Assembly (NCBI GenBank): GCA_951213105.1
Contig: OX578139.1
Coordinates: forward strand, 67,906,634 to 67,970,633
From: Amaurobius ferox
Taxonomy: Eukaryota; Arthropoda; Arachnida; Araneae; Amaurobiidae
DNA length: 64,000 nt
Reading direction: 5' to 3'
Shown: positions 48,554 to 61,839 of the stretch, piece by piece
Numbering within the stretch: position 1 is the first letter of the stretch
Layout of the letters: every line of letters begins with the position of its first letter
Made by a program: the position numbers and the translations under genes
The notes under the pieces: generated by a model
The model's input: the letters and a program-made list of their open reading frames with translations, nothing else
What the model was told of the DNA's origin: nothing
The model's database searches: none

Positions 48554-50147
48554 TTATTTTTTCTATTTGAATAATAAATAAATGGATGTAAAAATATATT
48601 TTTTAAATGAACGGTTTGATTGTTCTTTTAATTATATAAATTGCGGACTGATTACATCACTTTCATTTATTTTAGCAAAGACGTTTCCAGCTCATATATT
48701 GTGTTTAGCTAATAAACTCATCCATTGTGTTTACCCAATAAATTCATTTAGCCGATTGTTGAAGCAGAAAAAGAGTAGAACGGGTGTATGTATCTTCTGA
48801 TACAATTTTAGTGTTTCCATTTAGTAGATACAAACGGGATCAGGATATTTTATTCTTCAGATCTGCAAATTCAGAGTTATGAATTTAGCGGAATATCTCT
48901 ACATAACTTGGTAACTTCTCTTAAACTTTACCAAATTAGAGGAAATATTTCCAAATTTATAAAATTGACGCAAATCAATGATTTGTTTTTTAGAATAGAG
49001 TACTGAAATGATGTTTCGGTAGCATTTGTCGGTCAATCTATCCATCCTACTTAGTAACACATTTAACGAATTTTTTTAATATCACGAAATTGATAAAAGT
49101 ATTTGTGAGTCCATAAAAATATCATGGAATTGATAAAATCGCGCTTAATAAATGAAAATAATTGTTTTTCTTCAGGGGATAGCATTGTGATGATGCTTCG
49201 TCGATTTGTTGCAAAATGGGACTATCAGTTCTACAGTCCCACTTGGCGATAAATGTGGCGATTTTTTAAGTTATCGCTAAATTGACTAAAATGTCGCCAA
49301 ACCTTCCATGGAGATCGTATTATTCAGACAATATGTTTTCCATCCATTTATTTGAAGCAAATGATATCATGTCGCTTAGCAACGGATCCAATGTGTTATG
49401 CGGCATATGATTTTATATTAAATCTTTTCCGATTTGAATAATAAAGATATGCATATAAGATAAATGTCATTGGCATTGCATTTTTGACTGGATAATATCA
49501 ATTACGGTCTTCAGGTTTAAACATTATTATAATTGATATTTTCGGGGACTGTTGATTCAGGGATTATTGATATTTTCAAGTTATTATGCCATTGTTTTAT
49601 TATGACGAAAATTGTTGAAACTCATATATAGTACGCTGTACGAGTATCTTCTACAAATGCATTATATTTTCTAATCTACGAGAATATAAGTAGTACAGGT
49701 ATATTGGCATATATTTTGATATATATTGGTATATATTGGAATCAATTACGACCTTCTGGTATAAAGATTACGGGGATTATGGATATTTTTTTATTTATTA
49801 CGTCATCTCTTTTATTTTAGCAAATATTTTTGAGACTCATATTTTAATACGGGTAATCTTCTACTAACACACTGGCATATTTTCTAATCTGCGACAATAT
49901 AAGTAGTACGGGGTTGCATATATTGATTCAATTCCTTTTTTTTTTTGTAAATTTACTTACAAAAGGGGCCAGGATGTTTTATTCTTCAGATCTGCCCGTG
50001 AAGATAATTTTGCATAGGGAGAACAGATATTCTTAAACTTCTCTTTAGGAGCAATAAATTTAATATTTTAACAGAATTTGCACATGATTGCGAATTATAA
50101 GTTTCTTTATATAATATATTCCGTAGGAAGAACGGGTATGCTGCTAG
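48554..50147 (+). mobile_element. Helitron H4 (plus strand), 5'-truncated
   Basis: It starts abruptly in mid-element sequence (the TTTTTTCTATTTGAATAATA phrase) at the border of HE. It runs to hairpin CCGTAGGAAGAACGG and CTAG (50144-50147). HE appears to have inserted into this element in the opposite orientation. The missing 5' part is not found intact on the other side of the array. Confidence 0.85.
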
Positions 50148-50625
50148 TTTTATATATGAGAAAGGTTTCACATTTTAAAATAAATATGGTAGATAACAAT
50201 TTTTAAAATTTTAAAATAAATAAATTATTATAGTATTGCGATGAATTAAACGATTGGAAAAATGATTATGAATGAAATGCTGCTTTTATATTGAGGCGAC
50301 TTATATTTCGATGAAGTCATTTGAATAAAATTCATTTGTTTTCGATGAAGTTTTCAAATATAATAAATTATTGTAGTGTTATGATAATTTTTAAAATAGT
50401 ACCGAGGAATGTATCGAATTTTAGAGATGTTTAAACCAGGCAATATATATTTCAATGCCGTCATTTGAATGAAGTTCATTGTCTTTGATGAACTTTTCAA
50501 ATATAATAAATTAATGTAGTAATGTGATAATTTTAAAAGTATTACCGAGGAATGTATCGCATTTGAAAGATGTTTGTATAAAATTGCATTGAATTTGGAG
50601 AGTGTTTCATAATCAATCTTCAACG
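50148..50625 (-). mobile_element. Family-B fragment
   Basis: It contains reverse-orientation family-B 5' sequence with two ~150-bp sub-repeats (each with CCGAGGAATGTATCG). It ends near GTTTCATAATCAATCTT, short of the usual terminus. It is cut by the left edge of duplication block 2. Confidence 0.6.
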
Positions 50626-50639
50626 CTTTTGTAATGCCA

Positions 50640-53514
50640 AAATTTTTTACACTTTTATGGCTCAAGAGATGTAACTAATCTACACAATTTACGAGCCGTT
50701 AATAACTTTTCTTAAATATTCAGAAAAACCTGCTTTCTTTCAAATTCTTCGTCTGACAATATGCTACCACAAAAAATGAAAAGAAAATCATAAATAATTT
50801 TTATTAAATATTATCTGACTTTTGGGAGTTTTTTTTAAAATAATAAGCGATCCCTCTTACTGCTCGCTTAAGCACAATAGTATTTTCCCCCATTAGGTAA
50901 TTTTCGATCAGAACTGAAGTCGTGAACATTTTTTCAAACGATGTGTAGTTCCTGGACGAGATTATTCATAAAAAAAGTTTTATTCCTGTTAATAACAACA
51001 AACTTTCAACGTAATTTCTAGAATAAAAGTACTAAAACTTGTGTGGAAGTTCTATTCATTGTACTTACTTTCAAGCTGAACAGGAATTATATATAGGCAG
51101 TGGTGGAAATAGAAAATGATATTTTAGTTGTTTGAGTTTACGTTTTAAATAAATTAAAAATATAATTTTAATTTTTTTCTGTACCAAAATTTTAATTACT
51201 ATATTTACATTATAGCCCATCGTCAGCATACAAAGTAGGCACATACCGAAATATTCATAGGGTAAGTACCTCATATAAAGTAGGCTGACGCCAAACTTTC
51301 TCTTGAGTCGATGTAAATGTGGTGCACATAAAGCAGAAAATAATTTTAAGTTGGAATTTCAAATATATTAAATTTAACATATATTAACATGGCCGTAAAT
51401 TGTTCGTATTTGTGGTACTCATTAAATTTTACATTACATTGTTTTGCCGCTGATAACTCTCCAATTATTTATCTTTCGCGCGAGTTCTGTAAAAGAATAT
51501 TATTTTATATAATACTAAATTGATTGCACTATTTTAACTTTAACAATAAGTCATTTATTAACAACATAAAATACCTATTGAATTCATTATACAATTATTT
51601 ATATTATTTCGGTGGAGAGGGACAATGCGATACCGTTATTAAAAACACCTAAAATGTATTTAAAACCTGGTATATTATTTGAGGAACACATACCTTCAAG
51701 GCTGTCTTGAACTTTGTCACCAGCATGTATTGAAGTCACTTAATTTACTGGCATTAACTCGTAGTGTAATTCGCCGATCATATTGTGTGTATACAGACAC
51801 ACACGCACACACACACACACATGTATATATATGACAGTACTAAAATAATTCATTAACTGCTATGTAATATAGTACATTGATCTCAGAAATCATCTCACTG
51901 GTAAGTATTAGGAAACTAGAAGTTAAGGAAATATATAATTCCACTTTAGTTTAGAACATTAATTGTGACTAGTATTGCTGTTTCTTTGATTTATTGCCAT
52001 ACACAGACACAATTAAATCAATTATCATAACCGTAACTATAATCTCACATACGTTTTAGTCACTAAATGGTAGTCCCTTGGAAAATTGATGTCAAAGAAA
52101 ATGTAAATAAGTTGTTCGTGCTTTTCTTTGTCAGAAAATCTCAAGTTTCTACGTTGAGAACATTAAACTAAGTAATTTGTTCAGAAAACTTCTTAGAAAG
52201 AACATTTATTTGAAGACAGAAGAGAAGTTTGAGATACTTTTTGAAACATCAGTGGAAAAAACATTTTTTGAATCATTCCACTATTCTTCCGATTGAAAGT
52301 TGATTAAATACTATAGCAGCATTGTTTAAATAAAGAGGGTTATTTAGAATCATGTTATAGTTTGATTTAGCGTATTATTTCACTTACGTGCGTTAAACCA
52401 CAATCCATATTATAATGTTTCATTTTAATTGCAAATATTTGGTCTTACTATTGATTTTACGAATTTTATTTCTTTGAAACATCTATTTATAAGGATTTCT
52501 TATAGGTGATAACTAATTTGTATGCAGCATCGATTTGTGGAGAAGAATGGCGAGGAGACACTAAGCGTTTCCACTTCCGGTTATTTTTCCATTTTCAGAT
52601 CAAAAAATGTCCTTTTATTTGAAGCACCCATTACTCCTGATTGGCAACAGATAGAGCTTAGATGATAATTCAAATGGATACAGACTCTATTTCTGGCAAG
52701 AGCTTTCCATTTCGGTTCTTTCCACTTCCGGTTTAAAAACTTTAGAGAAACATATATTTCCCGGTATTTCCTAAAGAACGACTGATATGGATTCAGTATT
52801 AAATTCTAAAGGGGGTTAAAAAACTCACTTAGAGTTTACACTTCAGTTCTGTGGAGATGTTACATCCTATTTAAAAAAGCACATTTTCTATAAATCATCT
52901 ATTTATTGGGATTTGCGGCGGGTATATCTTAGATGATGACTGATATGGATTCAACATCAAATCTCAGAGGGTACTGAGGAGTTCACTAAGGATTTTTCAC
53001 TTCTAGTTCAAAACATTTCCTTTAAACATCTGTTTTTCAAGATTGGCGATTGATATGAATTCAGCATTAATCGTCAAAGGTGGTAAAGGATTCCCCTAGA
53101 GATTCCCTCTTACAGTTTTCCTTCACTTTGGGTTAAAAAAATTTCGTTGAAACATGTACATCTCATGACTGTCTATAAACAGAGTTTATATGATGACTGA
53201 TGTGGATTCAGCATCGAATTCCAGACGGAGTTGGTGGGGAAAAAAAACATTTCTTTTTTCGCTTCTGAAAATATCATTTCCGGTGTTTCGGAAAATTCGT
53301 ATGGCTGTGCGAAATAAGTATGTAAAAGAGAATACAATTGCTTTTCAATTCCATCAAATGAAATGTAGACACCGTTTGCCACGATATAAACGCTCCTTCA
53401 TAAATCTTTTGTTCCTTACTGTTGTATAGAAAATATATTGTTTTTAGAAAAAATTCTAATTTTATAATTTCAGGAAAAACAAGTTTTAAAGCCTCTTGAG
53501 TAGCATGTTTCGAT

Positions 53515-53567
<53 letters not shown>
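50640..53567. other. Block-2 counterpart of the unassigned DNA, ~140-bp tandem repeat and microsatellites
   Basis: It matches 11388-14364. The degenerate tandem repeat is at about 52505-53305. The AC/AT tract at about 51795-51831 is much shorter than in block 1. The CA/TA tract before the mariner is at about 53513-53567. No gene is recognised. Confidence 0.6.
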
Positions 53568-53568
<1 letters not shown>

Positions 53569-54836
53569 CACTTCACTCAATAAGTCTCCGGTCTGACACA
53601 TATATGGCAACACTGTTGACAGACCTATATGATTTCTAGATAGTACTCACATTCAAACGACACGTGTCAAAATTTCATGACATTCTGACAATTAGTTTAT
53701 AGGTTACAGTGGTTTTAGTGACCCCAGTTTTGTAATTTTCAAAACAATGGATAAAAAAGAATTTCATTTGTTGATTAAACATTGTTTTTTGATGGGGAAA
53801 AATACTGTTGAAGCCAAACAGTGGCTTGATAAGCGTTATGGAGACTCTGCACTAGGGAAATCAACTATTATTGACTGGTATGCTGAATTTAAACGCGGTC
53901 GTACAAACGCCGATGCTACTGAACGCTCTGGTCGTCCAAAATTGGCAGTTGTTCCGCAAAACATAAAAAAAGTCCACAAAATAGTTTTGAAAGACCGTAA
54001 AGTGAAGTTGCGTGAGATAGCTGACACCTTAAAGATATCAGAAGGTAGTGTGTTTACAATTTTACACGAAATTTTGAGCATGCGTAAGTTGCTTTCGAAG
54101 CCGCGTTTGCTCACACCGGACCAAAAACAACAACTCGTCGACGATTCAGAGCGCTGTTTGGAGCTGTTCAAGCGAGATAAGAAGGATTTCTTGCATCGGT
54201 ATGTGACAATGGATGAAACATGGATCCATTACTATACACCCGAATCAAAAAGATCGTCAGCTGAGTGGACAGCAGCCAGTGAAAGTCTTCCAAAGCGACC
54301 CAAAGCCCAAAAGTCAGCTGTCAAGGTTATGGCATCCGTATTTTGGGACGCGCATGGTATTTTGTTCATCGACTATCTTGAGAAAGGTAAAACTATCAAT
54401 AGCGAATATTAAATGGCATTATTGGATCGTTTGAGTGTAGAAATCAAGAAAAAACGGCCTCACAGGCAAAACAAAAGAGTGCTGTTCCACCAAGACAATG
54501 TCCCGTGTCACAAGTTGATGAAATTGATGGTTAAATTATATGAATTACGCTTCGAATTGCTTCCTCACCCACCGTACAATCCAGATCTGGCCCCCAGCGA
54601 CTACTGGATTTTTGCAGACATCAAAACGATGCTCCAGGGAAGAAATTTGGCCCAAATGAAGAAGTGATTATTTTGAGAGCAAAGACAAATCGTTCTACAA
54701 AAAAGGCATCGAGAACTTAGAGGAGCTTTGGAATGAATGTATCACTCTTGAAGGAGAGTATGTTGATGAATATAGTCGAATTTCTAAAAAAAATTGTTTT
54801 TCTTAGTTAGACCGGAGCCTTATTGAGTGGGCCTTG
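53568..54836 (+). mobile_element. mariner element, inactive (block 2)
   Basis: The element is 1,269 bp with TA at 53566-53567 and 54837-54838 and the same inverted repeats as the block-1 copy. The length difference from block 1 (8 bp) equals the 14-bp deletion in block 1 minus the 6-bp deletion here. Confidence 0.96.
53747..54779 (+). pseudogene. mariner transposase pseudogene (block 2)
   Basis: The first frame is open for 221 codons (53747-54409) and ends in the TAA at 54410-54412; the in-frame continuation begins MALLDRL at 54413. It keeps the ERSGRPK segment deleted in block 1. It has a private 6-bp loss that removes WV from the SKWVPRLL segment. MDETWIHY, FHQDN and NPDLAPSDYW are readable, but FHQDNVPCH carries V where A is usual. 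The 3' frameshift near 54645 and the deletion near 54670 are shared with block 1. So the gene was dead before the duplication, and each copy has since gained its own lesion. Confidence 0.95.
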
Positions 54837-54848
54837 TATATATATATA

Positions 54849-55265
54849 CAGGGTGTCCCAAAAAGATTGAAAAACGCTTTAATTCTTTACCTGTTGGAGA
54901 TAAGTGCGCAATGTAAATTACAAAAATGTAGAACATAAGGTCGGAAATTAGACTACGTTAATGAAATAATCCTCTTATCAATTTTCAAAAAGTTACAAGT
55001 TTTAAATTTTTATTTTAAACAGATATGTGTGTTTTTTTAATGGTCTTGATGCATTAAAAATAAAAATTTTCTGATTAACCATACTTGTCTAAGGGGTTCG
55101 TATAAAAATTCAAAAAGTGTATCTTTTTGAAAAATAATGGGAGAACTATTTCATTAACGTAGTCTTATTTCCTACCTTTTCAACATTTTTGAAATTTACA
55201 TTGCCCACTTATTTTCAACAGGTAAAGAATTAAAGCGCGTATCAATCTTTTTGGGGTACACTGTG
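54849..55265. mobile_element. Foldback MITE (block 2)
   Basis: It has the same length, ends and long inverted repeats as 15638-16054, with a few substitutions. Confidence 0.85.
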
Positions 55266-55299
55266 TATATATGTATATATATATATAGATATATATATT

Positions 55300-56509
55300 A
55301 CATGACAGGAAAATGAGACACCAAGAAAGAGTAGGCACAAAAATATGCAAATTGCAGGGAAGACGCAGCTCACCAAATTATGTAAATGATGCGAAATGCG
55401 CAGCTGTCCCATGCACGTTGAGTGAGATATAAGGAAAGGAATCTGCAGGATCGGCAATAGTCGCGCCGTTCTGCCTGCCAGGGAAATCATGATGCAATTT
55501 TTTTTTGTCTCAATGGAAAGGTGTAGTAACAGAGAATGCCAGGCTGCCGCCAACTGGGGCAGTTCCAGCAGACAGATGATTTCACGAAGGATATGGTGAT
55601 CAGACTTAGAAGGGCAGGTTGGTCAATACGTCAAATCTCAGCGGACAGCCACCTACACGTGTCCACGGTGCACGGACTGCAGTGAAGGTAGTTGGAATAA
55701 AGAAATGTTTTACGTCTGAGGGATGCCGGTACGGCCAGAGTAACGTCATCACGCGTGGAGTGACGCTTCCGCCGGCAAGCGTTAGCGGCACCCTTGCCAC
55801 ATTCGTCGCCTTTTTGCAGCATCTGCAGGACACCCTTGATGCTCTCAAATCGACCAGAACCATTATCCGCCTGATTGGTCACCGGCGAGATTCACTCATA
55901 GCACCCGTTAAAAAGACTGATTGAACAACAGCACAGACGCTTTCGTTTGCAATGTTGTCGGGATGGAACCACGTGGACGGAGGAATGGCAAAGGGTGGTG
56001 TTCTCAGACGAATCACACTTCTGTGTCAGCAGTGCCAGTCGTCGTGTACTAGTATGGCGCCGAAGTGGTGACAGGTCCAATGCGGCCGCATCTATAGTAC
56101 GTTACACAGCGCGACAACGTTTCATCATGAATTGGGACACTGTCGCCTACGATAGCAGGTTACCTCTGGTCCGTATTGTGGACACTATGACTGCCCAAAG
56201 GTACGTGGATGACGTGCTGCAGTCGGTGACACTACAATTCATTCATTGGGTGCCCAAGCCATTTGCTAGCAGGATAACACAGGACCATACATGATCCGCA
56301 TTTGCCAACATGCCCTGTAAGGTACCCAGCTGCGTCTCTGGCCATCATTCTCCCTGCTCTCCAATCAATCGAACACGTCTGGGACGTGATTGGATGTCGC
56401 TTGCTTGCGCTGTTACCGTCGCTTTTATAGGACGAACTCTTGCAAATATTTGACAGGGAATGGGCAGCCATCCCTCAGGACACCATTACGCACGATTATT
56501 GACTCTGTG
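55300..56509 (+). mobile_element. Tc1-like element, truncated (block 2)
   Basis: It is collinear with 16091-17300 with very few differences. It shares the same missing right end and the same join to a Helitron 5' fragment. Confidence 0.8.
55575..56502 (+). pseudogene. Tc1-family transposase pseudogene (block 2)
   Basis: It is a near-identical copy of 16366-17293. The helix-turn-helix segment, RVVFSDESHF core, TAQRYVDDVLQ, QDN and QSIEHVWDVI are all readable but lie in different frames separated by stops. The longest open piece is 115 codons (55947-56294). All major lesions are shared with block 1, so decay happened before the duplication. Confidence 0.9.
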
Positions 56510-56517
56510 TCGTTGAA

Positions 56518-56696
56518 AAGTGTCGTTTTTCATTAATATATCGACAATCCCTGGTTTCAGAAACTCAAAACATAGACTAAATTTTAAGTGGGACTATGTC
56601 AAGGCTACCCACAAAATTTCATCAGATTCGATTCAGCAGTTCTCCCGTGATGATGAGACAAACAGACGGACAGATTTTCAATTTTATTCATATAGA
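56518..56696 (-). mobile_element. Helitron 5'-end fragment (block 2)
   Basis: It is the counterpart of 17309-17487, starting TCTATATGAATAAAATTG on the minus strand at 56696. Confidence 0.8.
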
Positions 56697-56699
56697 TGA

Positions 56700-56907
56700 A
56701 AAACGTTTCACTAAAGTTTCATTAAGGTTTATATATTTATAAGTAAATTTCAATAAGACTTATATATTTATGAGTAAGGCGTAATTAATGTTTATATATA
56801 TATACATGCGTAAGGTTTTACTAAGGTTTATATATTTATGAATAAGGTTTCACAAATATTTATTTATTCATGAGTAAGGTTTCACCAAGGTTTATATATG
56901 AGTAAGT
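56700..56907. repeat. 32-bp minisatellite (block 2)
   Basis: It has the same six degenerate units as 17491-17698, with no change in copy number. Confidence 0.8.
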
Positions 56908-57998
56908 TACCAGTCGGCGTCGCTCGTGATTAAAAATATGTGTCAATTCTAGTAGCTTTCAAATCAATAGTGTTTACCAAAAAAATCTAATAGAAAATTT
57001 AATGTAATTGCACTAAAAGGAACTTACAAGAATTATTTTCTTTAATAATAAGCTTAATAAAACGATTTACAAAATTGTATTGACAGATAATTTTGTAAAG
57101 CGACTGTGTAAGCGACAGTTTTGAAAAGTAACAGATCTTGAAGTTTGGTCAATATAGACCAAAATAAAGAAATGTAAAATAAAATAAACATTGTATGCCG
57201 AATAAAAACATTTGATTTTATTCTTTTGAAATAATTTTCTCTAAAGTCTCGGAAAATAATCGTCTGTGTAATCCTATTCCTATGGAACCTTTTATTATCA
57301 AAATTTACTTTCCTTATATAAATAGTATATTGTTTAAGGAAAGTACTATGACGGGGACAAAAATTCGGATTCGAGTTTTCGTCGGGGGTGCATATTTCAT
57401 GCATCCCTGAACATGAATCGAACGTTTTTGAGGTGGTGTCGGTGTGTGCGTGTGTGTGTAAGTGTGTATGTGTGTGTTTATGTGTTTGTGTATATATATG
57501 TGCGTGTATGTGCGTGTATGAATCAGTGAGCCTGAAGACGATATCTCACGAACAAACGGAGAGATTCGAACGAAATTCGGTACAAAAGTTACAATCCGTG
57601 AATACTGGAAGCCTATTGTTTTTAAACGCAATCGAATGTTCAGAACACTCCCAAATTTTCGAATAAAAGGTTGAAAATTTTTTAACAAAATTTAAATTTT
57701 CAGTTAATGTACAGAAATAATCATTTCTTATGTAATTCGTCATTTCAAAACCATTGACATAAAATTTTAGAATGCTAGTGTGAACCGTTCGCGAGATATT
57801 GCACATTTTTAAGATAAATTTATCAAAAAATCACCTAAAATTAATAAAAATAATAACTATTGTGAAATATGTTCATTTTTCAATTGTAATATTATGCAAT
57901 AAATTAGTTAACATAATTCTCGTAGATCTAGCACATTCAATTTATGGGCGAAGATACTTTGGGTAAAAGTTTTGAATTTTTACGCCATTAGTCATTTA
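56908..57998. other. Unassigned DNA (block 2 counterpart of 17699-18789)
   Basis: It contains the GT-rich tract at about 57422-57519. No gene is recognised. The last base, A57998, is the left flank of the Helitron insertion. Confidence 0.4.
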
Positions 57999-58020
57999 TC
58001 TATATAAATAAAAATGAAAA

Positions 58021-58082
<62 letters not shown>

Positions 58083-61000
58083 CCATCATCACGGGAGAAC
58101 GGCTGAACCGAATTTGATGAAATTTTGTGGGTAGCCCAGAAATAGCCCCACTTAAAATTATATCCGTGTTTTGAGTTTTTACGACCAGTGGTTCTCGAGA
58201 TATTAGTAAAAAACGAAATTTTCGTTTGTCTCATCATCACGGAAAAACGGCTGAACCGAATTTAATGAAATTTGGTGGATAGCCTTGAAATATCCCCCCA
58301 TAAATTTTGTCCAAGTTTCGAGTTTCTAAGTCCTGGGGTTGTCCAGATATTAATGAAAAACGGAACTTTTTCCTAGGAGTTCTACTCCCTAACTCCGTGG
58401 TTTATCCAAACGAAAAGCTTGAAAATCGTTTGAAAGTGAATTAAAATTTAATCTCTGAGTTTGATGGGAGATTGTTTGCGTTAATTAGTCACTTTCTGAA
58501 ACCATGTATTGTTTGAAACATGATTTAAAGGGGAAATCTATCTCCATGGTTCATGGTTTATTTAAAACAAGCTTTTACGGAACAATGAGAAGTATAGAGA
58601 AATCAAAATCGTTATTTAATTTCGCAGTTTATGTTATAAGACATGACATATTTAACATGTTATAAGATTCTGTCTTATATCATGTTACTCAGAAACGCAA
58701 TTAAATTAAATCTGTCTGTTAATTTTAATAATTATTTTTTCGATTTGAATAATAAATAAATGGATATAAAAATATATTTTAGAAAAGAACGATTTGATTT
58801 TTCTTATAGCATTTTTGACTGGATAATATCAATTACGGTCTTCAGGTTTAAAAATTATTATTATTTATATTTTCGGGGATTATTGATTCAAGGATTACTG
58901 ATATTTTCAAGTTATTATGCAATTATTTTATTATGACAAAAATTGTTTAAACTCATATATTGTATGTTGTACGAATCTTCTACAAATACACGTGTATATC
59001 TTTTAATCTACGAGAATATAAGTAGTACAGGTATATTGACATATGTTTTGATATATATTGGCATATATTGGAATCAATTACGACCTTCTGGTATAAAGAG
59101 TACGGATATTATTGATGTTTTCAATTTATTACGTTATCTCTTTTATTTTGGCAAATATTTTTTAGACTTATATTGTAATACGGGTAATCTTCTACTAACA
59201 CAATGGCATATTTTCTGATCTGCGACAATATAATTAGTACGGGGTTGCATATATTCATTCAATTCCTATTTTTTCTTCTGTAAATTTGCTTACAAAAGGG
59301 GGCAGGATGTTTTATTCTTCAGATCTGATCGTGAAGATAATTTTGCATAGTGAGAACATATATTCTTAAACTTCTCTTTAGGAGCAATAAATTTAATATT
59401 TTAATAGAATTTGCACATGATTGCGAACTATAAGTTTCTTTAAATTATACACTCCGTACGAATAACGGATTAAATTAAATGTGTTTGTTAATGTTTTTAT
59501 TATTTTTTTCGATTTAAATAATAAATAAATGGATAAATGGATATAAAAGTATATCTTATGAATGGACGGTTTGATTTTTCTTTTAATTATATTAATTGCT
59601 GACTGCGTACATCAATTTCATTTATTTTGGCAAAGAGTTTTCAAGCTTATATCGTATTTAGCTACTAAACTCATATATTGTGTTTAGCCAATAAATTCAT
59701 ATAGCCGATTGTTGAAACAGAAAAAGAGTAGAGCGGGTATATCTTCTAATACAGTTGTAGTGTTTTCATTTAGTATATTGAAACGGGATAAGAATGTTTC
59801 ATTCAGATCAGCAAATTCAAAGCTACGAATTTGGAGGGAAATCGCTAATTTGACAACTTTTCTTAAACTTTGCCAAATTGACGGAAATGTCGCCAAATTG
59901 ATATAAACGACACACAAACAGCTGCCATAAACCTTCGGGTTGGTCGTGTGGCTTGGGTCTTCTACATATCAATGAAATTTTTTTTTCTTTTGTTAGAAGA
60001 GAGCACTGAAATGATGTTTGGTTAGCATTTATCTGTCAGACCAACCATCCTACTTAGTAATACATTTAGCGAATTTTTAAAATGTCACCACATTGATAAA
60101 AATGGTTTCAAATCTATAAAAATATATTGAAATTGATAAAATGGCGCTACATAAATGATATTAATTGTTTTTTGTTAGGGGATAGCATTGTGATGATATT
60201 TCGTCAATTTGTCGCAAAGTGGAACTGTCAGTTCTACAGTCCCACTTGGCGATAAATTTGGCGATTTTTTAAAATGTCGCTAATTTGACGAAACTGTCGC
60301 CAAATGTTCCATAGAAATATAACTATTTAGACGATATTTTTTCTACCAATTTATTTGAAGCAAATGATATCATGTCGCTTAGCAACGGATTTAAATCCAA
60401 TGTGTTTATGCGGCAGACGATTTTTATTAAATCCTATCCGATTTGAATAATGAAGATATGTATATAAAATAAATTTCATTGCCATTTCATTTTGGATAAT
60501 ATCAATTATACTCTTCAGGTTTAAACATTATTATTATTGATATTTTCCGGAATTATTGATTCAGGGATTATTGATATTTTTAAGTTATTACGCCATTGTT
60601 TTATTGCGGCAAAAATTGCTGACGCACGCATATTGTACGTTGTACGAGTAATCTTCTAGGAATGCACGGGTATATCTTCTAACCTACGAGAATATAAGTA
60701 GTACAGGTATATTGGCATATATTTTGACATATATTGGCATATATATTGGAATCAAGTACAGTCTTCCGGTATGAAGATTAAGGGGATTAATTATATATTC
60801 AATTTATTACGTCGTCTGTTGTATTTTACCAAAAAACATTTGAGACTCATATTGCAAAACGGGTAATCTTCTACTAATAATCGGACATTATAAGTAGTAC
60901 GTGTATATCTCCCCATATAATTTTAGCACTTTAATTTTGACATATATTGGAATAAATGACTGTCTTCAGATTTAAAGATTACGGGTTTATTGGTATTTTC

Positions 61001-61366
61001 AATTTATACATGTAATCTACTAATACAGGTTATATTTTCTAATATTCGCGTATATAATTAGTACGGGTCCCATACAATTTTAACGCTTTTATTTTGCATA
61101 TATTGATTCAATTCCATATTTTTTTTTTATATTTGCTTACATAAGGGGTCCAAGATGTTTTATTCTTCAGATATGTCCATGAAGATAATTTTATATAGCG
61201 AGAACAGAGATTCTTAAACTTCTTTTTAGGAGCATTATACTAAATATTTTAACAGAATATTTTGATTAAACATGTCATTTAGTATACTATAAGAATTTGC
61301 GCAAGATTATGAATTTCAAGTTTCTTTATATTATATACTCCGTACGAAGAACGGGTATGCTGCTAG
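57999..61366 (+). mobile_element. Helitron H5, 3,368 bp, present only in duplication block 2
   Basis: It begins TCTATATAAATAAAAATG after A57998. It ends with hairpin CCGTACGAAGAACGG and CTAG (61363-61366) before T61367. Block 1 has the uninterrupted site A18789/T18790, so both ends are exact and there is no target duplication. The element has about 15 CTGT units (58019-58079). The CATCATCACGG phrase occurs twice, 148 bp apart (58085 and 58233). An internal relic of a 3' terminus (CCGTACGAATAACGG) lies near 59454-59468. It carries the 52-bp insert shared with HC and HE (about 59911-59965). No Rep/helicase frame is present, so it needed helper proteins. Confidence 0.96.
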
Positions 61367-61839
61367 TCTACTATAAGAATAACTTATTGCTCTGTCCATA
61401 ACGCTTAGCGAAATTTTGGTGAAATGTTGCCAATTTGGCGATTTTTCTGTAATTCGCCACATTGATAATAATAATTCTAAATTGATAAAAATGTCGTTAA
61501 GTTGATGAAAATGTCGCAAATTTATAAAAATGCGGCCAAATTGATAAATATCTCGCTAAATTGATGTAAATAATGATAAATTAATATAAATAATGAATTA
61601 TTGATGAAAATTTAATATCTTGGAAAGGACATAAGATTCGAAAATGAGAATAATCCATTTCTCCGTCCATAATGTTTGGCGAACATTTTGGTCCCAACTT
61701 GGTAATGTTTTAAATACTGCCAAATTAACGAAGAAGTCGCCAAACTGATAAAAATGTCACCAAATTGATAAAAATGACGTTAAAAGGGGCTTATATTTTG
61801 CATATTTTTATTCCGTCATATGACGGGCATACTTTCTAG
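61367..61839 (+). mobile_element. Small non-autonomous Helitron (block 2)
   Basis: It is the counterpart of 18790-19282, with a 20-bp internal loss in the ~20-bp iterated part. It keeps the hairpin CCGTCATATGACGG and CTAG at 61836-61839. Its 5' TC now directly follows the CTAG of H5. Confidence 0.85.

Noticed and set aside
22505..50147. Helitron Rep/helicase gene
   Set aside because: No long frame with Rep (HUH) or helicase motifs is visible in any copy. The only long coding region here belongs to the Penelope-like element.
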